Assembly: GCA_001779055.1 (NCBI GenBank) | Contig: MFJA01000022.1 | Coordinates: 801-13,351, forward strand | Source of the DNA: Candidatus Gottesmanbacteria bacterium RBG_16_37_8 | GTDB taxonomy: Bacteria > Patescibacteriota > Microgenomatia > 2-02-FULL-39-11 | Reading direction: 5' to 3' | DNA: 12,551 bases | The notes under the pieces: model-generated | What the model was told of the DNA's origin: nothing | The model's input: only the letters and a program-made list of their open reading frames with translations | Database searches by the model: none | Made by a program: the position numbers and the translations under genes | Shown here: in pieces, positions 11,541-12,551 of the stretch | How the letters are laid out: every line of letters begins with the position of its first letter | Numbering within the stretch: position 1 is the first letter of the stretch

Positions 11541-12515
11541 ATGAATACAAATATTCATACCTCTAATTTATCGGACCAAAAGAAATTCATCTCCCTAAAA
11601 AAAATTATTAATAATGAAAGAAAAAGAGCTCTTAAAAAAAGGCTTAAAGAAGAAGCGTTTATGACGGATATGGAATATATATCCGGTGCATTTATAGAAA
11701 TGTATGAACCCTATTTAAAAGAAGTAGTCGTAAGACTATTTGAGAAAGGATATTCAATTGATATATCATCAGGTTTTTGCAGTAATAAATTCCAGTATCA
11801 ATCTTTAAACGGGCATTTCACTCTAGATTATATAACCAAGAATAAGCTTGAAAAAGAAGGCGTAAAAATTCGGGACGTTAACGGTTTTAGATCCCTGGTT
11901 TTTTTTGCTGAAAATCTGGATTTAGATAGTATTAAGCAAAAATGGCTGCATCTTATAGAAATACTACCTGATAATGGAAAATTGACTTCGCCCTCAGTTA
12001 GTCCTCAAGCATTATTATTCAGGAGAAAATATGTTTCCAAAAACCCTAAGTTGCAAAAACAAAGGTCATTTGACCGCTTGATATTTAATATTCAAACCAA
12101 TGTAGAGAAAAATATAAAAAAGCGGAAAAAAATAAATCCTCATCCCAGTATTGTCGAATCCAAATTAGGGATTTTTATTGAAGAGCTGGAACCTCAAGTA
12201 CGGCAAGCTGTATTAAAAATGAACAAAAAAGGATATTCAACGGATTTATCCGGATTTGTAAAAAATTCCTGTGATCAGATGATAGAGGGAGATTTTCAAC
12301 TTCCTGAAAAAATTGTCAAAAAATTAAATAATTTAGGCATAAAAGTAGAATCCAACCCCAGCGGATATACCAGGTTGCAGTTTTCACCCCAATATGCCGA
12401 TATCAAAAAAATCAATAAACAATGGAATAAAATTGTTTCTTTGCTTCCCTCAAAAAACAAAAATGCAGGTTTATCAATGACCAGGAAATCCAGAGAGTTC
12501 AGGATAAAATATTAA
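11541..12515 (+). CDS. Basic protein with two tandem copies of an unknown domain
   Basis: 324 residues, with no membrane segment. Residues 51-146 and 212-306 are diverged copies of one ~95-residue domain: FIEMYEPYLKEVVVRLFEKG against FIEELEPQVRQAVLKMNKKG, each followed by YS.D.SGF, a variable loop, a K(L)EKEGVKI / LNNLGIKVE strand, GFRSLVFFAENLD / GYTRLQFSPQYAD, and K.KW...IEILP / NKQWNKIVSLLP. The layout suggests an α/β domain beginning with a long helix. The N-terminal 50 residues and the linker (150-205) are rich in Lys and Arg (KKIINNERKRALKKRLKEE, EKNIKKRKK), which fits nucleic-acid binding. It lies 31 bp after the helicase, so an accessory role with RNA is a reasonable guess. I do not recognise the domain; the internal duplication is directly visible. 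Confidence 0.85.
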   Translation: MNTNIHTSNLSDQKKFISLKKIINNERKRALKKRLKEEAFMTDMEYISGAFIEMYEPYLKEVVVRLFEKGYSIDISSGFCSNKFQYQSLNGHFTLDYITKNKLEKEGVKIRDVNGFRSLVFFAENLDLDSIKQKWLHLIEILPDNGKLTSPSVSPQALLFRRKYVSKNPKLQKQRSFDRLIFNIQTNVEKNIKKRKKINPHPSIVESKLGIFIEELEPQVRQAVLKMNKKGYSTDLSGFVKNSCDQMIEGDFQLPEKIVKKLNNLGIKVESNPSGYTRLQFSPQYADIKKINKQWNKIVSLLPSKNKNAGLSMTRKSREFRIKY

Positions 12516-12533
12516 GCTACTCTGGTTCATTTC

Positions 12534-12542
12534 TGCTATAAT
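12534..12542 (+). promoter_or_regulatory. Extended -10 promoter at the window end
   Basis: TGCTATAAT is a perfect extended -10, 20 bp after the stop of the two-repeat protein gene. No strong -35 is visible. It probably serves a plus-strand gene that starts just outside the window. Confidence 0.5.
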
Positions 12543-12551
12543 TTTCTCAGT

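Noticed and set aside
1..12551. CRISPR array, tRNA, rRNA or transposase
   Set aside because: No regularly spaced repeats, cloverleaf-like segments, ribosomal RNA stretches or transposase/integrase motifs were seen on either strand.

Overview
The window looks like a piece of a Candidate Phyla Radiation (Patescibacteria) genome, most likely a Microgenomates-type lineage. This rests on three recognised features: a SHOCT protein with the N-terminal motif EYFMGQ...KRLSGC, a DEAD-box helicase whose motif II reads DEVDRM, and several genes with an extended -10 hexamer close to the start codon and no Shine-Dalgarno sequence. It is a judgement from sequence style, not a search result. The standard code appears to apply: TGA ends the UbiA-like gene in an ATGA overlap with the next start.

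Left part (1-3190). The 3' end of a Met-rich membrane protein with a SHOCT tail is followed by about 400 bp of decayed minus-strand coding sequence, one piece of which resembles a PhnB-like VOC/glyoxalase protein. Then comes a 669-residue fusion of a DUF6498-like membrane domain, an M64-type zinc protease and a CARDB-like domain. A second decayed minus-strand fragment follows it. The two remnants share a 46-bp direct repeat (42 identical), so the protease gene sits between two copies of the same broken sequence.

Central part (about 3190-8950). This block is clearly more AT-rich than both flanks and reads as a lipid or isoprenoid biosynthesis island. A tightly packed minus-strand operon runs UbiA-like prenyltransferase, a PEP-synthase-like protein without its ATP-grasp half, a PssA-like CDP-alcohol phosphatidyltransferase, a GNAT acetyltransferase and a dolichol/phytol-kinase-like protein. 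The joints are a 4-bp overlap and gaps of 0, 1 and 8 bp. A plus-strand CDP-archaeol-synthase-like (CarS) gene converges on the operon and overlaps its last gene by 12 bp. A divergent 277-residue protein of unknown function starts 28 bp from the UbiA-like gene. Together these could prenylate an acceptor, phosphorylate it, activate it with CTP and transfer a polar head group. No archaeal-type GGGP synthase or G1P dehydrogenase is visible, so the product is unknown. An imperfect inverted repeat around TCCCATAGGG lies near each edge of the block.

Right part (8950-12551). A short coding remnant is followed by a small unknown protein with a good promoter, a two-helix membrane protein on the minus strand, a 280-bp intergenic region with two inverted repeats, a DEAD-box RNA helicase, and a basic protein built from two copies of a roughly 95-residue domain, probably co-transcribed with the helicase. 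A strong extended -10 at the window end points to another gene just outside.
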